Origin: Cubamyces lactineus
Lineage: Eukaryota > Basidiomycota > Agaricomycetes > Polyporales > Polyporaceae
Direction: 5' to 3'
Length of the DNA stretch: 64,000 bases
Assembly: GCA_022376465.1 (NCBI GenBank)
Contig: JACDTU010000009.1
Location: 1,405,015-1,469,014 of the forward strand
The translations under genes were made by a program, and so were the position numbers. The notes below the pieces were generated by a model that worked only from the letters and a program-made list of their open reading frames with translations, was not told where the DNA came from and searched no databases. How positions within the stretch are numbered: the first letter of the stretch is position 1; every line of letters begins with the position of its first letter. Shown here in pieces: positions 12,960 to 21,621 of this stretch.

Positions 12960-13017
12960 GAGGAGGAGGAGGAGATACAATTGAGCAGACGGGAGCCTAC
13001 TGCCCTCAATGGTCACA
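12960..13017 (-). repeat. LINE 3' end shared with the element at 21.6 kb
   Basis: On the minus strand this reads TGTGACCATTGAGGGCAGT and onward to a (TCC)n tail. It matches 21558-21621 on the plus strand with one substitution before the tail. The two copies are therefore inverted and mark the outer ends of the LINE pair. Confidence 0.85.
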
Positions 13018-13597
13018 GAGCTTGGGTGGGCTTTTCTTTTCTTTGAATCCTCGTTTATTGCCCTGCAGGGCCGGGCCCTATGGTAGGCGATGTAGCGCGT
13101 GTAGGTACCAGTGGACGAGCAATGTGGTCCTCTGTCGTATGTAGGGGGGGGGGTGGCGAGGGAGCGCCGCATGCAATAGTATGTGAATATAGGCTATAGG
13201 TTGAGAGGGAGGACAGAAGTGAGAAAGCAAGGAGACGTAGAGGCAAGGGGAAAAAGAGAAGAGAAAAGGGGGGGGGTCGCGCCAGCCACACCGCGCCGGC
13301 CACAGTGGCAGGGCACCGGGTTCTAAACCTCTCCGCACTTCTGGATAGCGACTGCGCTTCCGGGCTTCATGCCTCTTGCTGCGGGAGGGGTACGCGCGCG
13401 TGGCAGACACCGACGCGGCGTCAGAACTCCCCCGGCCCCAACGCGGAGGTTATGTGGGCGGCGTGCCCGGTAACTACAGAAACCGAAGCAAATGGAAAAA
13501 ACAAGTGCAGAGGCGTATGTAGGGGCGCGCTGTGAGGGAGGGCACCTGGTGGGGGGTGGGTCAGCAAGCCGCACAACGAAAGGGAGGAGGAGTGTGC

Positions 13598-16500
13598 TCA
13601 GCGGTCATCGCCGGCGTCGCTGCTACTGTCGCTACCGTCGCGGTCGGGGATCTCCAGTGCTCCGAAGGCAGCGCGGAGGCGGCCGGTCGCATTGATGTAC
13701 CCGAAGAGGGAGGGGATAGCGTTCTTGCTGTTGAGCAGGGTCTTGAGATTGCGGCCTGTGAATCCGAGAGGCCGATAATGAACCGCCCGGTGGAGCGTGT
13801 AGGTGGGGCATGCGAGGAGGTAGTGTGAGACCGTTTCCGGTGCGCTGCCACACGTCGGGCAGGTAGCCGTGTCCGCCTTTCCAATACGCTCCAGGAAGGC
13901 TTGAAGGGGCACGTGGTTGGTTCGAAGCTGGATGAGGAGGTTAGTATGGCGGCGCGGGAGCGCAGAGGTTAGCTCAGCGAATTTCTTCGAGGGCATAGTG
14001 CCGTCTATCTCTGCCATGCGGATCCCACGTATGGAGCGCCGCCAGCGGGCTGCAGCACGCCGATCTAGCTCCATCTTGTAGTTCTGCCGGGCCCGGGTGG
14101 CACTCTGGGGCAGCGGTTTGCGGAGCGAGCGGGGGAGCAGCGCCGAGGGAGAGGACTCGCCACGCGCTGCCTCTTTAGCCGCCTCGTCCGCGGCCTCATT
14201 CCCAGGGATGTCCGCGTGACCGGGCACCCATCGAAGTGTGAGACGGAGGTGAGGGCGTGAGGCCTTCAGATCCCGCACCGCTGTGTGGAAAAGGTCTGTG
14301 AGATAGCGCCCGGGGGCAGGGGACCGGAGCGAAGACGCCTGGATTGCAGCTGTGTTGTCCAGCGCGATGGACGCCGTCCGTGTGCAGCTGACCTCACGCT
14401 GTAATAGCTCCACTCCGAGAACCGTAGCTGCGATCTCCGCCTCATAGACGGTGTGCCGCGAGGAGGGTCCTAGGTATAGCTGCAGGACCTTTGGTTGAGC
14501 ACTCCCTGGCACGTAGAGCAGCGCTGCAGCGCCGACTCCTCCATCCACATCGGAGCCATCCGTGTAGACACGGTATGCACCATCCGCTGCCCAGCGTACA
14601 TCGTCCCCTTCAGCTGCCTCCCTATCGGGGTTTATTACCGTCTTGTGCCGAGGGCGCCAGCGTGGGTGGAGCCTAGTCGGGCGGATCCGCTCTGTACCTT
14701 TGTAATCGAGCCAAGGTTTGTACGCGTCCAGCAGCTCATGAAGCGCTGATCGGTGCGACTTGACAAAGCGGTTCCCCGCACGCTGAACGTGGGGAGCAAG
14801 GGGGTGAGATGAGGGGAGAGTGCAGAGGCGTACCGCAGCACGGTGGCAGAGTCGATCCACCAGCAGGTCGAATGGGAGGAGCTGTGCATGCGCTTCAAGA
14901 GCATCAGTGGGGGCAGACCGCAGCGCGCCTGTCATGGCCAGTAGGGCCTGCCGCTGTATGGCTGCCAGACGATGCACGTGCCCGACGGAGCCATGCTTCC
15001 TTGTGTGGCCGGGGAGCCGTCTAATGGGTGTTAGAAAGGTGTCAGCAGCGTACAGCATGCTGGGGACGACCGTTGTGAGGTATAGCCGTCGGACGAGAGG
15101 GAGCGTAAGCCCGTTCCGCATGTTGGCGATCCGCCGGATCTGGGCCACCAAGCGACCGCCCCGTGCGTAGGCTGCCGCAGTGTGCTGCCGGAAACGCAGG
15201 CCCTGGTCTACCAGAACTCCGAGAAAGCGATGGTGGTCAGCGGGAGGGATTACCGTGCCATCTGAAAGGTGCAGTGGGGGGCCGAGGCCTATCCTCTTCG
15301 GCTGTGACTTGCAGTTTAGTAGCCCGAACTTGTCGAGCGAGTACTCGGAGTTGTGGCTCCGTGACCAGTCGTTTGCCCCGCCGTCACGATCCATGAATCG
15401 CCGCGCCTTGCGGTGACACACCGCATACGTTTTACCTGTGGTAACAACTGCGACGTCGTCCATCGATCCCACCGCCATGTCGCCCCCTTTGACGTCCGCG
15501 CTGTCGATTAAGTCAGAGTTGTAAAAGGCATAGAGGACCACCGAGAGCGGGCATCCTTGGTCGATGCCGCTGACAATGTCGAACAGCTCCGAGACAAAGT
15601 CGTCGAACTTGAGACGGGTCTTGCGGCCGGCCAGCTTGATTCTGAGCCAGTCGACATACTCCCGGGGGACTCCCCGCATGCGCATATTGTGAAAGAGTCG
15701 CTCTGGCGATGCTGCAGGGAAGGCCGATTTGATGTCCAGGAAGATAATGGACGCCACGTTCCCTTGTCGCCATGCGTCCTTCACCGTCTTCGTGACTAGA
15801 TGGATCGAATCAGTGGTAGTCCGGCCTGCCCGCCCACCAAACTGAAGGTGGGCGAGCATGGACTTCTGCTCTGCCTCATAAACCAGCACATCTGCGACAC
15901 ACCGGGAGAGGATTTTGGACATGCAGTCTAGAAGCGCAATCGGGCGCCACGCTTTTGCCACTGTGTAGTCGTCTTTGCCTGGTTTCTGCAGAACAACCGT
16001 GTCAGACACTTTCCAGCAGTCTGGATAGTAACCCAGCGCGAAGGTGGCACGAAAGAGCGTGCCGAGGATGGGTGTGAGTGTCTCCGAGCATTGTTTGTAA
16101 ACCTCGTTAGGGATGGCATCCGGGCCTGGCGCTTTGAATGAGCGTAGGGCGCTTATGGCGCGCCGCACCTGCAGGTTCGTAATAGGCTTGAAGGCGTAGC
16201 GAGGCTGCGGGTAGGGACCTGTTGGCACTGGGGCAGTACTGGGTGGCAAGAAGAAAGTGCGATGGAACTCTACCCCCTTATCCTCATTACTGTTGAGCGT
16301 CCGCTCCCGGCCATTCTCTTGCTTGACTCGTATCGGTGGGATGCGGGCGCACCCACCGTCCGTTGCACCCCTCTTGAGGAAGCGGTTAGCATCCCAAATG
16401 GTCTTGGAGTCGACTGAGTCGATCCAGGCCTTCCAATAGTCGTTCTTGGCTGCAGTGATGTGGTCAGCGTACTGGTTACGGAAACGCCGGTACTCCCTGT

Positions 16501-17563
16501 GCGCCGGATGCGCTGAGTCTGCCCGGTGCCGGTGAGCCAGACGTCCCAACCGTTCCTTCTCCTTGCGCATCTTGGATAAGTCGAGCGACCACCATCGCTT
16601 CGCATATGGGGTGTTGGTGGACACTGGGACGTGCTCGTCAATCGTGAGGTGGAGGTCGTGCATGAGGTGGCTGAGGACGGTGTCGAAGCTGGCTATCGTT
16701 GAGATCTTCTCGGGGTGGTGCCGATCCGCAATCTTCTCGGCGAGCGCTTCATTGAATGCCTCCCAGTCAACCTGTCGAAAGTCACGTCGAGCGCGAGGGG
16801 GAGCAGTTGCGCAAGGGCTGTCAAATATGAGTTGAATCGGGTAATGGTCCGCTTTAGCCGGACGCTTCTCAGGTACGACCGTGCAGGTGCGCAGGCGCTC
16901 TTGGATTCCCGCTGAGCAAAAGACGTTGTCCGGTCGCGTGAAGTTCTTCGTGCGGGACGCTTCTAACGTGGCCATACCCTGAGGTAGGACCTGAGCCAGC
17001 TCCAGCTGGGCGACAAGGCTGATAAGGGTCTCTGCACGCCGCAGATTGTCAGTAGTGAAGAGGTGGTGGTTGCTGTGGTGGTCCCATGCGGGGTGGTGGC
17101 GATTGAAGTCGCCTAGCCAGATTAGCTGTGGGTTGACACCCTCCGGGGCTGGGCGGAGGCGACCGGCTGCTCGGGAGGCCGCATGTAATGCAGAGTCATG
17201 GTCGCCATCCACGTAGAGGTTGAAGAGAGCGATGGTGGAGTGGGCTGTTCGTATTGAGACGGCTGTCACATCAGCGTGCGGGACCGGGATCTGGCTCCAG
17301 ACATTAGTGGAGAGCCGCTTGTTGATGAATATGACAGCGCGAGATCGCGCTGCTCCCGCCGTTCCGTGCACCGTAGGATAGACCACTCGCCAGCTCGAGG
17401 TACTGGCTGTTAGGTTCAAGAAGGAAAGACAGGGTTCTTGTGTCGCCAGTATGTCGTAGTCAGCCAGGTCGGAGTCATTCATCATGTCCAGCTGTGCCGT
17501 CCGGGATTTGTTGAGATTCTGCTGCCAGATACGTAGGGTGTTCCGTAGGGGTGTGTCGTTCAT
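13598..17563 (-). CDS. LINE ORF2: endonuclease, reverse transcriptase and RNase H
   Basis: The single open frame is 1321 aa. An APE-type endonuclease fills about residues 1-260, with WQQNLNKS, the catalytic Glu of TQEPC, LGDFNRHHPAWD near 153, and ADHYPI. The reverse transcriptase spans about 440-730: PGPDAIPNEV, FLDIKSAFPAAS, GIDQGCPLS and a catalytic SMDD near 701. In most relatives the position before xDD is aromatic (YIDD or FVDD), so Ser is unusual and may impair activity. RNase H starts near 1000 with YTDGS, then YEAEI, LDNTAAIQ and GNEAADEAA, giving the four acidic residues. A C-terminal CPTCGSAPETVSHYLLAC knuckle lies near 1238. The start codon overlaps the ORF1 stop as ATGA (17563-17560), which suggests translation by termination-reinitiation. 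Confidence 0.95.
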   Translation of the reverse strand: MNDTPLRNTLRIWQQNLNKSRTAQLDMMNDSDLADYDILATQEPCLSFLNLTASTSSWRVVYPTVHGTAGAARSRAVIFINKRLSTNVWSQIPVPHADVTAVSIRTAHSTIALFNLYVDGDHDSALHAASRAAGRLRPAPEGVNPQLIWLGDFNRHHPAWDHHSNHHLFTTDNLRRAETLISLVAQLELAQVLPQGMATLEASRTKNFTRPDNVFCSAGIQERLRTCTVVPEKRPAKADHYPIQLIFDSPCATAPPRARRDFRQVDWEAFNEALAEKIADRHHPEKISTIASFDTVLSHLMHDLHLTIDEHVPVSTNTPYAKRWWSLDLSKMRKEKERLGRLAHRHRADSAHPAHREYRRFRNQYADHITAAKNDYWKAWIDSVDSKTIWDANRFLKRGATDGGCARIPPIRVKQENGRERTLNSNEDKGVEFHRTFFLPPSTAPVPTGPYPQPRYAFKPITNLQVRRAISALRSFKAPGPDAIPNEVYKQCSETLTPILGTLFRATFALGYYPDCWKVSDTVVLQKPGKDDYTVAKAWRPIALLDCMSKILSRCVADVLVYEAEQKSMLAHLQFGGRAGRTTTDSIHLVTKTVKDAWRQGNVASIIFLDIKSAFPAASPERLFHNMRMRGVPREYVDWLRIKLAGRKTRLKFDDFVSELFDIVSGIDQGCPLSVVLYAFYNSDLIDSADVKGGDMAVGSMDDVAVVTTGKTYAVCHRKARRFMDRDGGANDWSRSHNSEYSLDKFGLLNCKSQPKRIGLGPPLHLSDGTVIPPADHHRFLGVLVDQGLRFRQHTAAAYARGGRLVAQIRRIANMRNGLTLPLVRRLYLTTVVPSMLYAADTFLTPIRRLPGHTRKHGSVGHVHRLAAIQRQALLAMTGALRSAPTDALEAHAQLLPFDLLVDRLCHRAAVRLCTLPSSHPLAPHVQRAGNRFVKSHRSALHELLDAYKPWLDYKGTERIRPTRLHPRWRPRHKTVINPDREAAEGDDVRWAADGAYRVYTDGSDVDGGVGAAALLYVPGSAQPKVLQLYLGPSSRHTVYEAEIAATVLGVELLQREVSCTRTASIALDNTAAIQASSLRSPAPGRYLTDLFHTAVRDLKASRPHLRLTLRWVPGHADIPGNEAADEAAKEAARGESSPSALLPRSLRKPLPQSATRARQNYKMELDRRAAARWRRSIRGIRMAEIDGTMPSKKFAELTSALPRRHTNLLIQLRTNHVPLQAFLERIGKADTATCPTCGSAPETVSHYLLACPTYTLHRAVHYRPLGFTGRNLKTLLNSKNAIPSLFGYINATGRLRAAFGALEIPDRDGSDSSSDAGDDR

Positions 17564-19260
17564 TCAAGGGGGTTGGAGGGAACAGACTGCTCAGGGATAT
17601 CCAGAAAAGCGTCGAGGCGGGACTGCGTAGCGGTGGGGCCAGCTTCTGGGGCGTTGAAATGGTGGCGGATCTGCGACCATACCGTGGGTGGGGGAGGGGC
17701 TCTGGCTAGCTCGTCCTCCTCAGAGATCCACGTTTCTGGGGCGTTGGTAACAAAGAACCGGAAGCCGCTGTCAGCTTTCTGGTGTACTCCTAGACGTACC
17801 TGCGCCCGGAGCATGGGACACGATCGGTCCCATGCCGCATGGCCTTTCTCCTTGCAGTTGGCGCAGTGGAAGCTGCTTGGATCGTCGGCCACGCTGCAGT
17901 CCCTGGTGGGGTGAGCACCGGCGCAGTTGGCGCAGACGTCGTGAGGGGCCTTGCACTCGCGCGCAAAGTGGCGGTCATATCTCTGGCAGCGCGCGCACCT
18001 CTTGGGCTCCTCGATTTCCCTGCGTACCAGGACTCGCCGGTTGGCGAGTGTGAGCCCCTGCAGCGCTTGATTGGCTTGGTCGACGCTGTTAAGGGTCAGC
18101 ATAAGAAACGCTGTGCGCTGGCCGGGGTTGCGCTTCGCTATTGGTTTGATCCAGTCCGCCCGGACAATACAGTTAGCCTTGAGCTTGTGCAACGCTTCGA
18201 CCGCGCGGAGCGTCGCCGCACTGTGCGGGTCGAAGGTGACCGGGACGCGCTCGGCAATGAGCTTGTAGGTACGCCCAATGACCTGCGCAGACAGGCCCAT
18301 CTTTCGTGCGAAGGGCTTGGCCACCGCAGGTTTGAGGAGCCATCTGGCCGCCTCTGCCGTGGTCATGGTGAAGACCGTGTCTCCGTGCGCGAGCACCTTG
18401 GCCTGCTCCACCGCGCCATCTCCCGGCGGTGAAAGCCCCTCGCGTTCCATCTGCTCGAGGGCCTGCCGAGCGCGGTCGAGGACGGCCCCATCATCGAGCC
18501 TCTGCCCGTCATCCGATTGAAGCGTGGCCTCTCTGACCAAAACTTGCCTCTGTAAGAGATCCGCAAGCGTGGCCGCCCGACGCACTCGCGCCGGCGCGGC
18601 CTCCAGTGTCAGTGGCGGAGGGGGAGCGGCGAGCGCACCTTGGAGCATGCCTGCCCGACCTGTGTCCCGTATCTCCTTTTGCATATCGAGCAACGCTCGC
18701 TCCGCCTCGCGAACCCTCTCGCACGCATCGCGTAGCCCAAGCGTGCACTCCGCCATCTCCTCCTTCATGTTGTCGACTTTCTCTGCGAACTCGGTAATGC
18801 GATCCTCGACGTGGGATGTGTGGTGGTCCAGTCGGATGCTGAGCTGGTCTTCCGCGCGCTCAACGATGGCGCCGCTGACCGCCTCTTGTTGCTTGTTGTT
18901 GAGAGTCTCCTTCGCAAGGAAAGCGAATGCTATGAGGCCCTCCCGCGCCAGTTCGTGGGTGGGTGCCGTAAACGCGAAGTGCAGTAGTCCCGAGACCAGC
19001 GACTCGCCCGTTATGGCGTGTGATCCTTCTGGGATCAGGGACTTCGCTTGCAGGAAGGCTACTGCTTCATTCAAATTCGGTATGACCTCTTCAGCAGCGA
19101 GCCAGGCTTCTTGCGATGAGGTGAGTTTGCGAGTCCTGCTCTTTCTCGTAGCGGTCGCGCCTGGTGCGCTGGCGCGTGTGCCACTAGTCACTCGCGATGT
19201 CGGCGGGGTGCTGGCCGGCCGCGGAACAGACGGTCTACGTAGGTGGAGTATGTCGCTCAT
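17560..19260 (-). CDS. LINE ORF1: gag-like nucleic-acid-binding protein
   Basis: The product is 566 aa. A basic N-terminus is followed by a helical region and a predicted coiled coil at roughly residues 140-205, rich in E, R and D with heptad-like spacing. Three zinc knuckles near the C-terminus (about 415-480) read CARCQRYDRHFAREC, CANCAGAHPTRDC and CANCKEKGHAAWDRSC. This is the usual ORF1 layout of LINEs: the coiled coil for oligomerisation and the knuckles for RNA binding in the ribonucleoprotein particle. It ends in CTTGAATGA, sharing ATGA with the ORF2 start. The frame is intact. Confidence 0.9.
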   Translation of the reverse strand: MSDILHLRRPSVPRPASTPPTSRVTSGTRASAPGATATRKSRTRKLTSSQEAWLAAEEVIPNLNEAVAFLQAKSLIPEGSHAITGESLVSGLLHFAFTAPTHELAREGLIAFAFLAKETLNNKQQEAVSGAIVERAEDQLSIRLDHHTSHVEDRITEFAEKVDNMKEEMAECTLGLRDACERVREAERALLDMQKEIRDTGRAGMLQGALAAPPPPLTLEAAPARVRRAATLADLLQRQVLVREATLQSDDGQRLDDGAVLDRARQALEQMEREGLSPPGDGAVEQAKVLAHGDTVFTMTTAEAARWLLKPAVAKPFARKMGLSAQVIGRTYKLIAERVPVTFDPHSAATLRAVEALHKLKANCIVRADWIKPIAKRNPGQRTAFLMLTLNSVDQANQALQGLTLANRRVLVRREIEEPKRCARCQRYDRHFARECKAPHDVCANCAGAHPTRDCSVADDPSSFHCANCKEKGHAAWDRSCPMLRAQVRLGVHQKADSGFRFFVTNAPETWISEEDELARAPPPPTVWSQIRHHFNAPEAGPTATQSRLDAFLDIPEQSVPSNPLE

Positions 19261-19496
19261 GAGGCCCTCAGGCTTTACTAAGAGTACTATCGTCTAGCCC
19301 AGCTGTGTAAAATGCCGCACTTTCCTGTCCTCCCCCTATGAGGACGGATCGTGGGAAAATCGCGCAGGTGGTAGTAGAGCGTCAAGAGGGGTCCCCTTGG
19401 GTGGGCTTGAGATTCAGGATATCGTGTGGCGCGCACGCGGTCACGTGATCGCGTAGAGGCGCGTGCGGCGTTGCAGACACGCGTCCAGCGGCGTCA

Positions 19497-21080
19497 TTCC
19501 CCTCCGTAGATCAGGACGCTATGTGGGCAAAACTGCTAGACTGGGGCGCGAGTGGGCCACTCCTCGATTGGCTGCGGATGCTCTATGACCGCATGCGCTA
19601 CATGGTGCGCTTCAATGGAGAGCTCTCGGAGTTCTTCCGCGCGCTGGCAGGAATCCTCATTGGTGACCCGGCGTCACCTGTCCTATGGATCCTGTTCTTT
19701 GCCGACTTCCGCACACCGCTCGATGGGGATGAAGTGATGCTCGATGGCCTAGCGGTCCCCTACCTAGCCCAGGCCGATGACATACTGCTCCTGGCCTATA
19801 CCCCCGAGGCGCTACAGAGGAAGGTGACAGCGCTGGAACAGTGGTGTCTGCGCAATGGCCTGAGGATCAACGTACGGAAGAGCCTCCTTATGGCCTTCGG
19901 ACTACTGCCGCGCACTCCTCCGAACATCATCCTGTATGGCGAACTACTACGCATGGTGGATACGGCAACGTATGTCGGGGTCACGCTCACCTCCACGGCG
20001 CGCAATGTGTTCCAGGAGCACAGACGTATTCAAGCCTCCAAAGCGAGACGGCTGGCGCACGCGTCACTCGCACTGGAGTCCTACATTGGACCTATTCCCC
20101 CAGATGTGGCACATACCCTGTACAACGCCCTCATCGAGCCGCATCTCCTCTCCGCTGCCACCATTGACCTAGATGTCGACAGCACATCCTTAACCGAACT
20201 CGAACAAGTCCAAATGGCGTTTGTGCGCAGGGCCCTACAACTGCCGACCCACTCCTCCACCATCACCCCGCTACTGGACATCGGGCTGTGGCCACTACGT
20301 TACAGGCGTGCCAGAATGGCACTGAAGTACCTGGCATACCTGGCGGACTGCCCGGCCGTCCTGGTGGCAGCAGCTTTTCGTGTATCGCGCAACCTGGTTC
20401 GTGCGGGGCACCCCTCCTGGGTCAGCGACCTCTACTACGCCCTGCAGCGCCTCCCGGGCCGCGTCCGGTTCGACCCAACCACGCCTATTACTGCCGCCTC
20501 GGTACAGGCCCTCCTGCGATCCCTCGAAACGGCACTTGCGACACATGCACACGACCACATACAACAAGCGACGAAACTCACTGTCTGGCGAGGGGCTGTC
20601 CTCGCGCTGCTGCCCCGGTCACCCTCTGTGTCTGCGCTGTTCAAACAGCGCGAGTATCTGCGCATATCCTGTGCGCGCACTCGCAAGGACGTCGCGCGCC
20701 TTCTCTCGGGCGTGTCCCCGTGCGCGATTGAGACCCTTCGGTCGCGTGGAATTCCACGCGCACGCCGCATCTGCCGCTTCTGTCGGGCCCGCGAGATCGT
20801 TGAGGACGAGCACCACATCTTGTTTGAGTGCCACGACCCCGCGCTTCAGGAAGCTAGGACCAGTTTCTACACGACGGTGTTCGCAATCGAACCCGGCCTC
20901 CTGCACCTGAGGCGACGCTGTGACGACTGGCCCTTCTTTGGGACAGCGTTGAACAACGCGCGCACAGCAAGCGCGGCGGCGACACTGGTCAACACGGCCT
21001 TTACGCGAGTTCGCGCCACGGCACCGCTGATCCTCGATTCCGAAGAGGACCTACTGGCTCTCCCCGGCCTCCCGCGTTAG
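19497..21080 (+). CDS. Partial reverse transcriptase of the truncated LINE
   Basis: The open frame continues upstream of the first ATG (19521) to the truncation point. It contains the catalytic AQADDILLLA (near 19768-19781) and the thumb region (CLRNGLRINVRKSLLMAFG). The long C-terminal region has no RNase H signature. It ends with a CRFCRAREIVEDEHHILFEC zinc-knuckle motif. The sequence is unlike ORF2 of the neighbouring element and belongs to another LINE lineage common in Agaricomycete genomes. It has no endonuclease and only part of the polymerase, so it cannot act on its own. Confidence 0.85.
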   Translation, partial: FPSVDQDAMWAKLLDWGASGPLLDWLRMLYDRMRYMVRFNGELSEFFRALAGILIGDPASPVLWILFFADFRTPLDGDEVMLDGLAVPYLAQADDILLLAYTPEALQRKVTALEQWCLRNGLRINVRKSLLMAFGLLPRTPPNIILYGELLRMVDTATYVGVTLTSTARNVFQEHRRIQASKARRLAHASLALESYIGPIPPDVAHTLYNALIEPHLLSAATIDLDVDSTSLTELEQVQMAFVRRALQLPTHSSTITPLLDIGLWPLRYRRARMALKYLAYLADCPAVLVAAAFRVSRNLVRAGHPSWVSDLYYALQRLPGRVRFDPTTPITAASVQALLRSLETALATHAHDHIQQATKLTVWRGAVLALLPRSPSVSALFKQREYLRISCARTRKDVARLLSGVSPCAIETLRSRGIPRARRICRFCRAREIVEDEHHILFECHDPALQEARTSFYTTVFAIEPGLLHLRRRCDDWPFFGTALNNARTASAAATLVNTAFTRVRATAPLILDSEEDLLALPGLPR

Positions 21081-21557
21081 GCAGTGCAGTAGAGGGATCA
21101 CCAGAGCGTGAGCTAGCCGAAGGAAAACTTAACATAATCCCTCGCTAACATCTGGGTTGCTACAGGATGGAATTCCAAGCCCTCCCAACTCCTGGATCTC
21201 GTGTGTGGTGAGGTGGCGCGAGGCGGGAAGCGCGTGGCGCTCCGTCAGGCCTCCGTGGTGTCTCGTGCTCCCCTCGGTGGGGATCCGAGGCACCCCACGT
21301 ACAGATTCCGGCCTCCATGTATCGCCAATAGGGTACGTCAAGCCGAAACGGCGCACCGTCGCTGCCTACTGCCTGCCCGGTCTCGTAGCGGATTGGGCTC
21401 AGATCGCGTCAAGTAGGAACGATGGGAGTGCACTGTGGACGGAATACTGAGGCAAGGGAGTGGGAATGGGTGGCGGTCAACATTTAAGTATCAATTCCTT
21501 GGTAGACGGTTGTAGCTGAAGGTCGCGCGTACTAGTAGTACAAGATGTATCGTATCA

Positions 21558-21621
21558 TGTGACCATTGAGGGCAGTAGGCTCCCGTCTGCTCAAATGTAT
21601 CTCCTCCTCCTCCTCCTCCTC
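21558..21621 (+). repeat. LINE 3' end and (TCC)n tail, inverted copy
   Basis: This is the plus-strand counterpart of 12960-13017. About 43 nt of unique sequence, with one mismatch, are followed by seven CTC/TCC units. The sequence immediately before GTGACC is unrelated in the two elements, so the shared block has a sharp inner boundary. Confidence 0.85.

Larger units (their letters stand above)
12960..19496 (-). mobile_element. Full-length LINE (non-LTR retrotransposon), Tad1/I-like
   Basis: This element is read right to left: a 5' untranslated region (about 19496-19261), ORF1 (gag-like), ORF2 (endonuclease, reverse transcriptase, RNase H), then a 3' untranslated region (13597-12960). The 3' region contains an AATAAA-like stretch near 13060 and ends in a (TCC)n tail on the element strand at 12960-12974. 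Both ORFs are open over their full length, which indicates a recent insertion. Endonuclease, RT and RNase H in one ORF, with zinc knuckles in ORF1, match the Tad1/I-type layout known in fungi. The 5' boundary is inferred from where reverse-transcriptase similarity of the neighbouring, oppositely oriented element begins (about 19497). No intervening host sequence is visible. Confidence 0.85.
19497..21621 (+). mobile_element. 5'-truncated LINE of a second lineage
   Basis: This is the 3' part of a different non-LTR element, head to head with the full-length one. Homology starts inside the reverse transcriptase fingers/palm (FPSVDQDAMWAKLL) at 19497, so the 5' half is missing. After the stop at 21080 there is a ~480 nt 3' untranslated region ending at 21558-21621 with a conserved 3' end and a (TCC)n tail. 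5' truncation is typical of LINE integration. The coding part has no stops over 519 codons, so insertion is recent. Confidence 0.85.
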
